Assembly (NCBI GenBank): GCA_023392595.1
Contig: JAEVYU010000026.1
Coordinates: 43,275-107,274 of the forward strand
Direction of reading: 5' to 3'
Length of the DNA stretch: 64,000 bases
Source of the DNA: Bacillota bacterium
GTDB taxonomy: Bacteria > Bacillota > UBA4882 > UBA8346
A model generated the notes under the pieces. It saw only the letters and a list, made by a program, of their open reading frames with translations. It had not been told where the DNA came from and ran no database searches. Position 1 is the first letter of the stretch. Every line of letters begins with the position of its first letter. Below, one piece after another: positions 24,314 to 32,780 of this stretch. The position numbers and the translations under genes are program-made.

Positions 24314-25222
24314 TTATAAACAACTTTTTACAATTTTTATATAGTCTTGGGTATACAGAGGCAGATAAGCTCCTTTACGAAAAGCGACTACCAACTCAAC
24401 TTCCGTCTTTGGATTTCCAATTGAAAAATAATTCGGCGTAGGCTTTAGATACATAAATTTCAAATGGGTCGCTGCAACAAAACATAAACCGTAACCGGAA
24501 CTAGCTAACCGAAGAGCGCCCTCTATACTGCGCGTACGAAGTATTATACGAGGCGATATTTTCGCAGCTTCAAATATCTGCAAAGCAATCTGCCCGGTGC
24601 GCTGCTCAGGAAAATATAAAATAAAATCATCATTTTCAAACAATTTGATATCGATCCATGGAAATTTGCAGTTTTTCACCTCACTCCCGTGATTAGCTTG
24701 AGGATGATCCTTACTAACCGCTAAAACAATTTCTTCTTTCCTAAGTATTTCATAATCCAGTTCAGGATTATTTATTGGATGGTTGAAAATTGCAATATCA
24801 GCCTCGCCGCTTAACAACAATTTTTCGAGAACCGAGGAAGATTCTTCGAATAAATTAACTTCGACATTTGGATACATTTCCCTAAATCGAGGTAACGTGG
24901 CCGGTATCATATAAGAACCGCGAATCAAGGGAAAAGCAATGTTTAAACGGCCTTTATTCAGATTAGAGATATCACTTAATTCATCATCCAATTCTTTTTT
25001 AACAAGCAGGATACGTTTGGCATAAGCCACATAGCGTTCTCCCGCATAGGTTAGGACAAAACGGTTCCCAAGACGGTTAAACAACTTAATTCCCAGATTC
25101 GTCTCCAAATTTTGTAAATATTTACTCAATGACGGCTGTGAGATAAAAAGTTCCTGAGCCGCTTTTGTTATGCTATGGTTACGGGCGATGCTTGCGATAT
25201 ATTGAAGTTCTTTAAAATCCAA
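24314..25222 (-). CDS. LysR-family regulator (YbhD-like)
   Basis: Regulator of 302 residues with an N-terminal winged helix (NHSITKAAQELFISQPSLSK, from about residue 11) and a C-terminal co-inducer domain (RLNIAFPLIRG..., IAIFNHPI, the GLCFVAATH segment). I start at TTG 25222, which has AAAGGTGA 6 bp upstream and gives the usual 'MDFKELQYI' beginning; the ATG at 25240 lies upstream of that site. Divergent from the PrpF/citrate lyase operon across 140 bp that contain an inverted repeat, the standard LysR layout. In E. coli, as I recall, ybhD (LysR) neighbours ybhH (PrpF family) and ybhJ (aconitase family), the same partners as here. Confidence 0.88.
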   Translation of the reverse strand: MDFKELQYIASIARNHSITKAAQELFISQPSLSKYLQNLETNLGIKLFNRLGNRFVLTYAGERYVAYAKRILLVKKELDDELSDISNLNKGRLNIAFPLIRGSYMIPATLPRFREMYPNVEVNLFEESSSVLEKLLLSGEADIAIFNHPINNPELDYEILRKEEIVLAVSKDHPQANHGSEVKNCKFPWIDIKLFENDDFILYFPEQRTGQIALQIFEAAKISPRIILRTRSIEGALRLASSGYGLCFVAATHLKFMYLKPTPNYFSIGNPKTEVELVVAFRKGAYLPLYTQDYIKIVKSCL

Positions 25223-25262
25223 AAAAATCACCTTTTTCATTTACCATACTATAGATTAAAAG

Positions 25263-25284
25263 CATAAAAACTATGAATTTTATG
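25263..25284. promoter_or_regulatory. Candidate LysR-type operator
   Basis: CATAAAA, an 8-bp centre, TTTTATG: a perfect 7-bp inverted repeat in the divergent region between the LysR gene and the PrpF gene. LysR proteins typically bind such interrupted dyads between the gene pairs they control. Confidence 0.5.
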
Positions 25285-25362
25285 TATTCGACATCCTTCA
25301 AACTGCATTATACAATTCAATTGAAATAAAAACAATGGAAAATACAGTATGGGGGCTAAATC

Positions 25363-26502
25363 ATGCATGAATATAAACAAATACCTTGTACAATAATGAG
25401 AGGCGGGACCAGCAAGGGAATTTATTTTTTGGAAAAAGATTTACCTGTTGCCGGTAAAGAACGGGATCAATTATTGTTGCGAATTATGGGAAGCCCGGAC
25501 ATTAAGCAAATTGACGGTTTGGGCGGCGCGACTTCCGTTACCAGCAAAATTGCAATTATCTCCCCTTCAACACGTGAAGGTGTGGATGTAGATTATACAT
25601 TCGGACAGGTTGGCATTGACAAACCATTGGTCGACTACCGTGGCAATTGTGGAAACCTTTCGTCAGGGGTTGGACCATTTGCAATAGAAAACGGTCTTGT
25701 AGAAGCAATATCGCCCATGACCAAAGTCCGTATTTATAACACCAATACCCAAAAAGTATTGATAGCTGATGTAAAAACCCCCAATGGTAAGGTTAGTTAC
25801 GATGGAGAATATGTAATTGCTGGTGTACCCGGAACAGCGGCGCCGATCAGAATTACCTTTTGCAAACCGTCAGGAACAATTTTCAACAAAGTCCTGCCGA
25901 CCGGAAACACACGAGACATCATAGAAATACCTGATTGGGGAAGTATCGAAGTATCTATTGTTGATGTCACAAATTTGCTCGTATTTGTAAAAGCAAATGA
26001 CATCGGTATGACCGGTAAAGAACTTCCAACCGACATCAATGGAGATCAAAAACTCCTGACACTTTTAGAGTTAATCCGAGGCACCGTGGGGCAAAAATTA
26101 AAACTTGTGAAAGATTATCGTCAATCCGCGTGGGAATCCCCAGCAATACCTAAAATGACAGTTGTCGCCGAACCAGATGATTATGTAACCGAAAAAGGTC
26201 AACCTATTTCCGCGGGCAGCGTTGATTTGCTGGGCAGAATGATGTCTATGCAGAAAGCGCATGGAACATACGCATTTACTGGCGCCATGTGTACGGCGGC
26301 TGCAGCAGCCATTCCCGGCACGGTTGTTAATCAAGTAATGCGTACCGGAGCTGATTGGAAACGTATTCGCATTGGTCATCCGGACGGAGTTATCGAAGCC
26401 GGAGTAGAATTTACCCAATATGCGGACGGATCGATTATTATTCACAATACATATGGTTATCGTACAGCAAGACCGTTAATGAAGGGAACAGTTTTTTACT
26501 AG
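25363..26502 (+). CDS. PrpF-family aconitate/methylaconitate isomerase-like protein (YbhH-like)
   Basis: Cofactor-free isomerase of 379 residues with the tandem diaminopimelate-epimerase-like fold. Start region IMRGGTSKGIYF, substrate-site DGLGGATSVTSKIAI (about 45-59) and the catalytic-Cys segment DYRGNCGNLSSGVGPFAI (Cys about 98). PrpF interconverts trans- and cis-2-methylaconitate, and relatives include 4-oxalomesaconate tautomerase; the Shewanella protein was crystallised with trans-aconitate, as I recall. Here it leads an operon with an aconitase and citrate lyase, so I infer trans-aconitate to cis-aconitate isomerisation. The substrate is not provable from sequence. Separated from citD by 167 bp that include a small GGCC/GGCC hairpin. 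Confidence 0.85.
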   Translation: MHEYKQIPCTIMRGGTSKGIYFLEKDLPVAGKERDQLLLRIMGSPDIKQIDGLGGATSVTSKIAIISPSTREGVDVDYTFGQVGIDKPLVDYRGNCGNLSSGVGPFAIENGLVEAISPMTKVRIYNTNTQKVLIADVKTPNGKVSYDGEYVIAGVPGTAAPIRITFCKPSGTIFNKVLPTGNTRDIIEIPDWGSIEVSIVDVTNLLVFVKANDIGMTGKELPTDINGDQKLLTLLELIRGTVGQKLKLVKDYRQSAWESPAIPKMTVVAEPDDYVTEKGQPISAGSVDLLGRMMSMQKAHGTYAFTGAMCTAAAAAIPGTVVNQVMRTGADWKRIRIGHPDGVIEAGVEFTQYADGSIIIHNTYGYRTARPLMKGTVFY

Positions 26503-26669
26503 GCTATCATAATCAAGGACCGTTTATTATAACGTCCTAACGTTCATGGCCTGCTACGCGGCCACAAAACTGTGAGTGTAAATACTACCGTATTTTCACC
26601 CTAAACCACTTTAGTTTTTCTATTTAATAAAACAAAAAAGTTTTTGATAACAAACAGGAGGCAACACGT

Positions 26670-26969
26670 ATGGTTATTAAAATACCGGCAACTGCAGGGT
26701 CACTGGAATCCAGCGATGCAATGATAACAATTAAGCCCAATGAAGAAGGCGGTATTGTTCTTGATCTGCAAAGTTCCGTGGAAAAACAATATGGGCAGCA
26801 AATCAAAGATGTGATCATGGAAACCCTGCACAACTTTGAGGTAGAAAAAGCTATTGTCTCTATCGTTGATAAAGGCGCGCTTGACTGTACACTAAAAGCC
26901 AGAATGGAAACAGCAATTTACCGTGCCAGTCAGAATACCGAATACAGATGGGCAGGCGAACCGCGATGA
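26670..26969 (+). CDS. citD: Citrate lyase acyl carrier protein (gamma subunit)
   Basis: Small subunit of 99 residues that carries the phosphoribosyl-dephospho-CoA prosthetic group on which acetyl and citryl are held. The modification site is the Ser in ATAGSLESSDAMI (Ser about 14 by family comparison), followed by RxETAIYRAS at the C-terminus, typical of CitD. GGAGG lies 8 bp before the ATG. Its stop overlaps the citE start (ATGA). The length is normal. Confidence 0.94.
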   Translation: MVIKIPATAGSLESSDAMITIKPNEEGGIVLDLQSSVEKQYGQQIKDVIMETLHNFEVEKAIVSIVDKGALDCTLKARMETAIYRASQNTEYRWAGEPR

Positions 26970-27865
26970 AACAACTGAGACGTACAATGCTTTATGTCCC
27001 GGGCAATAATCCGGGAATGATTCGTGATGCCCATATTTATGGGTCCGACTGTATCATGTTCGATTTGGAAGATTCTGTATCGATTAGAGAAAAGGATGCC
27101 GCGCGGTTTTTAGTATTCAATGCTTTATGCAGCCTCGATTACGGGAACAAAGAATTAGTAGTACGTGTAAACTCCTTAGACAGCAGGCTAGGGATCGACG
27201 ATCTAGAAGCAATTGTAAGAACGCGTAAGGCAATCATCCGACTACCGAAAACAGAAAGTGCACAGGATGTCTTGGATTGTGAAAAAGAAATCGAGCGAAT
27301 CGAGGGGGAAATTGGTGTAGAAATCGGTTCCACCAAAATGATGGCTGCTATTGAAAGCGCCCAAGGAGTCCTAAATGCACAAGAAATTGCTAAATCAAGC
27401 AAAAGACTGATCGGCATTGCCATTGGCGCGGAAGACTACGTGACAGATCTCAAAACCAGTCGTTCTCCTGAAGGCATTGAATTGCTTTTTGGCCGTAGCA
27501 TGGTGCTACTGGCTGCAAGAGCTGCCAAAATTGACGCAATTGACACAGTCTACTCGGATATCAACAACGAAGATGGCTTTCGTCAGGAAGTCCGGCTAAT
27601 CAAACAACTTGGTTTCGACGGTAAAAGTGTCATTAACCCAAAACAAATCGCGCCGGTACACGAAATTTTTACACCTACGGAAAAGGAAATAAAAAAATCG
27701 CTGGCCATCGTGACTGCAATAGAGCAAGCGCAACAACGTGGCTCCGGGGTCATCGCGCTCAATGGAAAAATGATTGATAAGCCAGTGGCTGAACGCGCGA
27801 TGCACTTACTCGATTTGGCACGAGCATCGGGATCTTTAAAAGAAGGAGACGAATCAAATGCGTAA
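26966..27865 (+). CDS. citE: Citrate lyase beta subunit (citryl-ACP lyase)
   Basis: Cleaves citryl-ACP to oxaloacetate and acetyl-ACP. A TIM-barrel protein of 299 residues from the ATG at 26966, which overlaps the citD stop by 4 bp; the upstream ATG at 26948 would extend further into citD. Family marks: RTMLYVPGNNPGMI near the N-terminus, MFDLEDSVSIREKDAAR (metal Asp/Glu, about 37-53), VRVNSLDS (about 70) and GKSVINPKQI (about 226). A citramalate lyase or CitE-like malyl-CoA enzyme is the alternative, but the flanking citD and citF settle it as a lyase-complex subunit. Confidence 0.94.
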   Translation: MKQLRRTMLYVPGNNPGMIRDAHIYGSDCIMFDLEDSVSIREKDAARFLVFNALCSLDYGNKELVVRVNSLDSRLGIDDLEAIVRTRKAIIRLPKTESAQDVLDCEKEIERIEGEIGVEIGSTKMMAAIESAQGVLNAQEIAKSSKRLIGIAIGAEDYVTDLKTSRSPEGIELLFGRSMVLLAARAAKIDAIDTVYSDINNEDGFRQEVRLIKQLGFDGKSVINPKQIAPVHEIFTPTEKEIKKSLAIVTAIEQAQQRGSGVIALNGKMIDKPVAERAMHLLDLARASGSLKEGDESNA

Positions 27866-29396
27866 TCTCAATTTAAGCAGTATTCCGAATGTTAAAGAAC
27901 TTAAATTAATACATGGTTTATTTAACCTTAAAAAGGTAACCAAAGATACACAGACCCTGGCACAGCGCGGGGAATTCGTAAATAAAATTGTACCGAGCCT
28001 TGAGGAAGTAATTCGGCTTTCCGGACTCAAAGACGGAATGACTATATCTTTTCACCATCATTTCCGCAATGGTGATCACATTATTAATATGGTCATCGAT
28101 AAACTGGCGGAAATGGGATTTAAAAATCTGGTTTTAGCTGCCAGCTCCCTAACGGACGTACACACTCCCCTTATTAAACACATTAAAAACGGAGTCATTC
28201 GACGAATTGAAACCAGCGGGCTTAGAGGCGAACTGGCCGAGGCGATCTCTTCCGGTCTGATGGATATCCCGGTGGTCTTTCGTTCACATGGTGGTAGGGC
28301 ATTTGCGATCGAAACCGGCGAGTTACTGATTGATGTTGCATTTCTAGGCGCACCTAGTTGCGACCCTTTCGGTAATGCCAACGGTTACTCCCGTGACAAT
28401 GAAAATGGCATTATTTGCGGTTCCATGGGATATGCCAAACTGGACGCAATGTATGCCAAGAAGGTTATTTTGATTACTAATAATATCGTCCCCTATCCAA
28501 ACGCACCGTTTGGTATCCCGGAATCAGACGTCAACTATATTGTAAAAGTCGACAATATTGGAGATTCGTCGGGAATCATGAGCGGAGCGACCCGTTTTAC
28601 ATCAAATCCGAAGGACTTGTTAATAGCGCAAACAGCTGCCAATATAATCGAAGGTAGCGGATACTTCAATGACGGTTTTTCCATGCAGTTAGGATCCGGT
28701 GGAGCCTCGCTCGCAGTCGCAAGGTTTCTGCGGGAAAAAATGATTGCCCGAAATATTAAAGCCAGCTTTGCGCTTGGCGGAATCACCGGGCAAATTGTAG
28801 AGATGCATGAAGAAGGGTTAGTCAAAAAAATTCTGGATGTGCAGTCATTTGATCTTAATGCAGCGGCGTCGCTGAAAAACAATCGTTTCCATCAGCAGAT
28901 TTCCGCTTCTTACTACGCCAGCCCCGGCAACCTTGGTACGGCTGTTAACCAGCTTGATATCGTAGTGCTTTCCGCGCTTGAAGTCGATGTAGATTATAAT
29001 ATCAATGTTCTTACCGGCTCTGACGGTGTCATTCGCGGCGCTATTGGCGGACATCAAGATACCGCCGCCGGTGCAAGCGTTGCGATTATCGTTGCTCCCT
29101 TAACCAGAGGAAGAATTCCGACGATTGTGGAAAAAGTTAACACTCTGGTCACACCAGGTAAAACTGTAGATATTGTTGTCACAGATCAAGGGATTGCCGT
29201 TAATCCGAATAGGACTGACCTGATCCACAATCTTCAAAAAACCGGCATCAACCTTTGTACAATTGAAGAGCTTAAGGAGAAAGCCGAACATATTGTCGGC
29301 AAACCAAAACCAATCGAATATACAGATAAAATAGTCGGTGTAGTTACCTATCGTGACGGTTCGGTGCTTGATGTTGTACGTCAGGTAAAACAGTGA
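27858..29396 (+). CDS. citF: Citrate lyase alpha subunit (acetyl-ACP:citrate ACP-transferase)
   Basis: Swaps acetyl for citrate on the carrier protein, releasing acetate. 512 residues, normal for CitF. Landmarks: DGMTISFHHHFRNGDHIIN (about 60-78), IETGELLIDVAFLGAP (about 150) and GGHQDTAAGASVAIIVAPL (about 396-414). Start overlaps citE by 8 bp with GGAG 9 bp upstream. With CitD and CitE it completes the lyase; the alternative substrate is citramalate, whose lyase has the same subunits. Confidence 0.94.
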   Translation: MRNLNLSSIPNVKELKLIHGLFNLKKVTKDTQTLAQRGEFVNKIVPSLEEVIRLSGLKDGMTISFHHHFRNGDHIINMVIDKLAEMGFKNLVLAASSLTDVHTPLIKHIKNGVIRRIETSGLRGELAEAISSGLMDIPVVFRSHGGRAFAIETGELLIDVAFLGAPSCDPFGNANGYSRDNENGIICGSMGYAKLDAMYAKKVILITNNIVPYPNAPFGIPESDVNYIVKVDNIGDSSGIMSGATRFTSNPKDLLIAQTAANIIEGSGYFNDGFSMQLGSGGASLAVARFLREKMIARNIKASFALGGITGQIVEMHEEGLVKKILDVQSFDLNAAASLKNNRFHQQISASYYASPGNLGTAVNQLDIVVLSALEVDVDYNINVLTGSDGVIRGAIGGHQDTAAGASVAIIVAPLTRGRIPTIVEKVNTLVTPGKTVDIVVTDQGIAVNPNRTDLIHNLQKTGINLCTIEELKEKAEHIVGKPKPIEYTDKIVGVVTYRDGSVLDVVRQVKQ

Positions 29397-29425
29397 GGCA
29401 TTACAGTTAAAGGGAGAAATGAATA

Positions 29426-31726
29426 ATGATAAAGTTATATAACAGCGGCGCTTTTTTAATCAATGGAACTCAACTGGTGCCTGACGACAATCAAGCTGCC
29501 GCTCGTTTATCTCAAATAATCGGACGAGTTCCTGTTAAGGAAGACGCAGTTAAAAGTACAATCACCTTTTCTGTCTTACAGTCTCACAATGTCTCTGGCA
29601 ACACTAATTCGCTTCAAATTAAGTTTGATACAATAGCATCGCATGATCTGACATATGTAGGAGTCATCCAGACAGCCAAAGCCAGTGGACTTGACGAGTT
29701 CTCAATCCCATACATCTTGACCAACTGCCATAATAGCCTTTGTGCTGTGGGCGGCACTTTAAACGAGGACGATCACCAGTTTGGGCTTTCGGCGGCCCAA
29801 AAATATGGCGGGATTTATGTTCCACCCCATCTTGCCGTCATTCATCAATACATGCGTGAAATATATGCTGCTTGCGGTGGAATGATTCTCGGTTCGGACA
29901 GTCATACCCGTTATGGCGCACTTGGTACATTAGGAATTGGTGAAGGCGGCGGTGAGTTGGTCAAACAGCTGCTTGGCAAAACCTACGACATTTCCTATCC
30001 AAAAGTTATCGGCATCTATCTAACGGGAAAGCCCCATCCGGGCGTGGGACCGCAGGATATCGCCCTGGCTATTATCGGTGCAGTATTCAAAAACGGTTAT
30101 GTCAAAAATAAGGTGATGGAATTTATCGGAGATGGTATTAACAACCTTTCGATCGATTATCGGAATGGCATTGATGTAATGACTACCGAAACCGCTTGTC
30201 TCACTTCAATCTGGAAAACGGATACCCAAGTACAAGATTACTTTACGATCCATCACCGCCCCGAGGCTTACCGCGAGTTGGAACCGGGCACGATAGCATA
30301 TTATGATGGACTGATCTATATCGATCTCAGTACAATTAAGCCGATGATCGCTTTGCCATTTCACCCATGTAATGTATATGAAATCGACTATCTAAACCAA
30401 AACCTGGAAGATATATTACACTTGACAGAGCAGGAAGCCGTAAAATTAATTGAAAATCCGAAAGTTCATTATCATTTGACGAATAAGATTGATAACGGCA
30501 AACTTAAAGTTGATCAAGGCGTGATCGCCGGCTGTGCGGGTGGAACTTATGAAAATATCATGGAAGTCAGTAGCATTTTAAAAGGAAAAAACCTAGGAAA
30601 CGACCAATTTGCGCTGTCGATTTATCCGGCCTCTCAACCAATGGTATTAGAGCTCATGCGTCAGAGGATCATTCCCCAACTTTTGACGACAGGTGCGATA
30701 ATTCGCACCGCGTTTTGCGGGCCCTGTTTTGGCGCTGGAGACGTTCCGGCCAATAACTGGCTGAGCATTCGCCATACCACACGTAATTTTCCCAATCGCG
30801 AAGGCTCCAAACCAAATGAAGGCCAAATGGCTGGGGTCGCACTGATGGATGCCCGTTCAATTGCCGCTACAGCTATCAATGGTGGTTTTCTTACACCTGC
30901 AACAGATTTGGACATTTCATGCAACTGCCCAAAGTATTTTTTCGACCGTACAGTCTATACTAATCGCGTGTATGATGGCTATCACCATCCACAAAAGCGA
31001 CTCCCACTCAAATATGGCCCGAATATCGTTGACTGGCCGGAGATGGGTTCCATGGAAGAAAATATGCTTATCCGGCTTACTTCACTAATTACCGACCCGG
31101 TTACCACCACGGATGAACTGATTCCCTCGGGTGATACTTCCACATTTCGCTCCAATCCATTGGCTATGGCGGATTTTACCCTTTATCGCAAAGATCCCTC
31201 GTATGTCGAAAATGCAAAAAGGATTCAGCATTTTGAAAAGCAACGGCTGCAAGGAATTGATCCGGTACAAAGCGACGTTCTATTACAGCAAGTATTTGCA
31301 CAAATTCAAAAAGCATTTTCAGCAAACGGAACGATTGATCCATTAAAAACCCAGTTAGGTTCGGCAATCTATGCTATCAAACCCGGTGACGGCAGTGCAC
31401 GTGAGCAGGCGGCAAGTTGCCAAAAAGTACTAGGGGGCTGCGTCAATATTGCCCGGGAATATGCCACCAAAAGATATCGCAGCAACCTGATTAACTGGGG
31501 AATTATTCCCTTTATCTTGAAAGACACTCCCATGTTCCATGTCGGTGACCATCTCTATCTTCCCGGGGTGCGTAGTGCGATTATACAAGGCAAGACCCGT
31601 TTTAAAGCGTATCTGTTTGGCAAAGCTAATGTTGAGTTCGAATTGTTTTTAGACGAGTTAACTCAAATGGAGAGGGAAATATTGCTTGCCGGTTGCTTAA
31701 TCAATTACTACCGCCTAAATAAATAG
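29426..31726 (+). CDS. Aconitase-family hydratase (YbhJ-like)
   Basis: Iron-sulphur hydro-lyase of 766 residues. The aconitase core shows ILGSDSHTRYGALGTLG (about 152-168) and the three cluster cysteines in VIAGCAGGTYENI (about 371) and RTAFCGPCFGAGD (about 430-435). A distinct C-terminal swivel-like domain follows. The overall layout is that of E. coli YbhJ, whose activity is not settled to my knowledge, and not of AcnA/AcnB or the LeuC/LeuD type. Set within a citrate lyase operon, hydration of cis-aconitate to citrate is the simplest role. A 2-methylaconitate or homoaconitate substrate is the alternative. GGGAG precedes the ATG. Confidence 0.85.
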   Translation: MIKLYNSGAFLINGTQLVPDDNQAAARLSQIIGRVPVKEDAVKSTITFSVLQSHNVSGNTNSLQIKFDTIASHDLTYVGVIQTAKASGLDEFSIPYILTNCHNSLCAVGGTLNEDDHQFGLSAAQKYGGIYVPPHLAVIHQYMREIYAACGGMILGSDSHTRYGALGTLGIGEGGGELVKQLLGKTYDISYPKVIGIYLTGKPHPGVGPQDIALAIIGAVFKNGYVKNKVMEFIGDGINNLSIDYRNGIDVMTTETACLTSIWKTDTQVQDYFTIHHRPEAYRELEPGTIAYYDGLIYIDLSTIKPMIALPFHPCNVYEIDYLNQNLEDILHLTEQEAVKLIENPKVHYHLTNKIDNGKLKVDQGVIAGCAGGTYENIMEVSSILKGKNLGNDQFALSIYPASQPMVLELMRQRIIPQLLTTGAIIRTAFCGPCFGAGDVPANNWLSIRHTTRNFPNREGSKPNEGQMAGVALMDARSIAATAINGGFLTPATDLDISCNCPKYFFDRTVYTNRVYDGYHHPQKRLPLKYGPNIVDWPEMGSMEENMLIRLTSLITDPVTTTDELIPSGDTSTFRSNPLAMADFTLYRKDPSYVENAKRIQHFEKQRLQGIDPVQSDVLLQQVFAQIQKAFSANGTIDPLKTQLGSAIYAIKPGDGSAREQAASCQKVLGGCVNIAREYATKRYRSNLINWGIIPFILKDTPMFHVGDHLYLPGVRSAIIQGKTRFKAYLFGKANVEFELFLDELTQMEREILLAGCLINYYRLNK

Positions 31727-31781
31727 TAATAGACAAAATATTCTAAAACAGCGCATCGCTACTTAAGAAAGTGAGGTTAAT

Positions 31782-32777
31782 ATGGAAATTCGCTATGGGA
31801 GCCCTTTTACCGGAAACGAATTTAAAAAAACCAAAGAATTTTTGGGTAGTTTCTCTTTAGACTACGAGGTCGGAATCGAATTCACGGTAAATATAATGGA
31901 TGACGAGCTAATTCTGGCAACCGGATCCCGCCGGGGTAACATACTCAATTGCATCGCCGTATCTTCAGAGTATCGCGGTAAAGATCTGGCGGCCATAATA
32001 GTGACCGAATTAATAAACCAAGCGGCTTCCCTGGGAATTACCCATTTGTTTCTTTTTACGCTTCCAAAAAATGAGCGTATATTTGCTAATCTCGGTTTCT
32101 GGACAATCGTTAAGAACGATACTGTTTTGCTTATGGAAAATACTAAAAATGGAATGGAGCGATTTTTACAACGATTGGAATGCCCCACCTGCAATGGAGT
32201 CATCGGTTGTATCATCGCCAACTGCAATCCGTTTACCAACGGTCACCGCTATTTAATTGAAACCGCTGCTGGTATGTGCGATTTATTACATCTTTTTATT
32301 CTATCGGAAGAACGTAGCCAATTTACCGCACAGGAACGGCTGATGCTAACGAAGCAAGGGGTTGCCCATCTAAAAAATGTTATTCTCCACCCAACTGAGG
32401 ACTATTTGCTTTCTTACGCTACCTTCCCGACCTATTTTATTAAGGACAAAGCCGACGTTAACGCGGTAAACTGTATGCTCGATTTGCTGATATTTGCAAA
32501 AATTGTATCCAAAACCCTCAACATTACCAAACGATTTGTGGGGAGCGAACCGCTTGATCCTGTAACCAATTTTTACAATTGCCAAATGAAGAATTTCTTA
32601 CCGGAATACGGGATTCAAGTGGTTGAACTTCCCCGTCTCAGCTATTATGGAGAACCGGTGAATGCCTCGCAAGTGAGGAACTTGATCGCCCGCGGGGAGT
32701 ATAAAAAAATTAAATGTTTAGTACCCCTAACCACATATAATTATATCCTTACCAAATATGGTAAAAAATCCGGGTGA
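31782..32777 (+). CDS. citC: Citrate lyase ligase ([citrate (pro-3S)-lyase] ligase)
   Basis: Activates citrate lyase by acetylating the thiol of its prosthetic group with acetate and ATP. 331 residues: an N-terminal GNAT-like part with AVSSEYRGKDLAAIIVTEL (about 62-80) and a C-terminal nucleotidyltransferase domain with IIANCNPFTNGHRYLIE (HxGH-like NGHR, about 145-161) and the second motif SASQVR-like NASQVRNLIARG (about 300). GTGAGG lies 6 bp before the ATG. It sits 3 bp before the CitX-CitG gene. Confidence 0.93.
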   Translation: MEIRYGSPFTGNEFKKTKEFLGSFSLDYEVGIEFTVNIMDDELILATGSRRGNILNCIAVSSEYRGKDLAAIIVTELINQAASLGITHLFLFTLPKNERIFANLGFWTIVKNDTVLLMENTKNGMERFLQRLECPTCNGVIGCIIANCNPFTNGHRYLIETAAGMCDLLHLFILSEERSQFTAQERLMLTKQGVAHLKNVILHPTEDYLLSYATFPTYFIKDKADVNAVNCMLDLLIFAKIVSKTLNITKRFVGSEPLDPVTNFYNCQMKNFLPEYGIQVVELPRLSYYGEPVNASQVRNLIARGEYKKIKCLVPLTTYNYILTKYGKKSG

Positions 32778-32780
32778 GTC

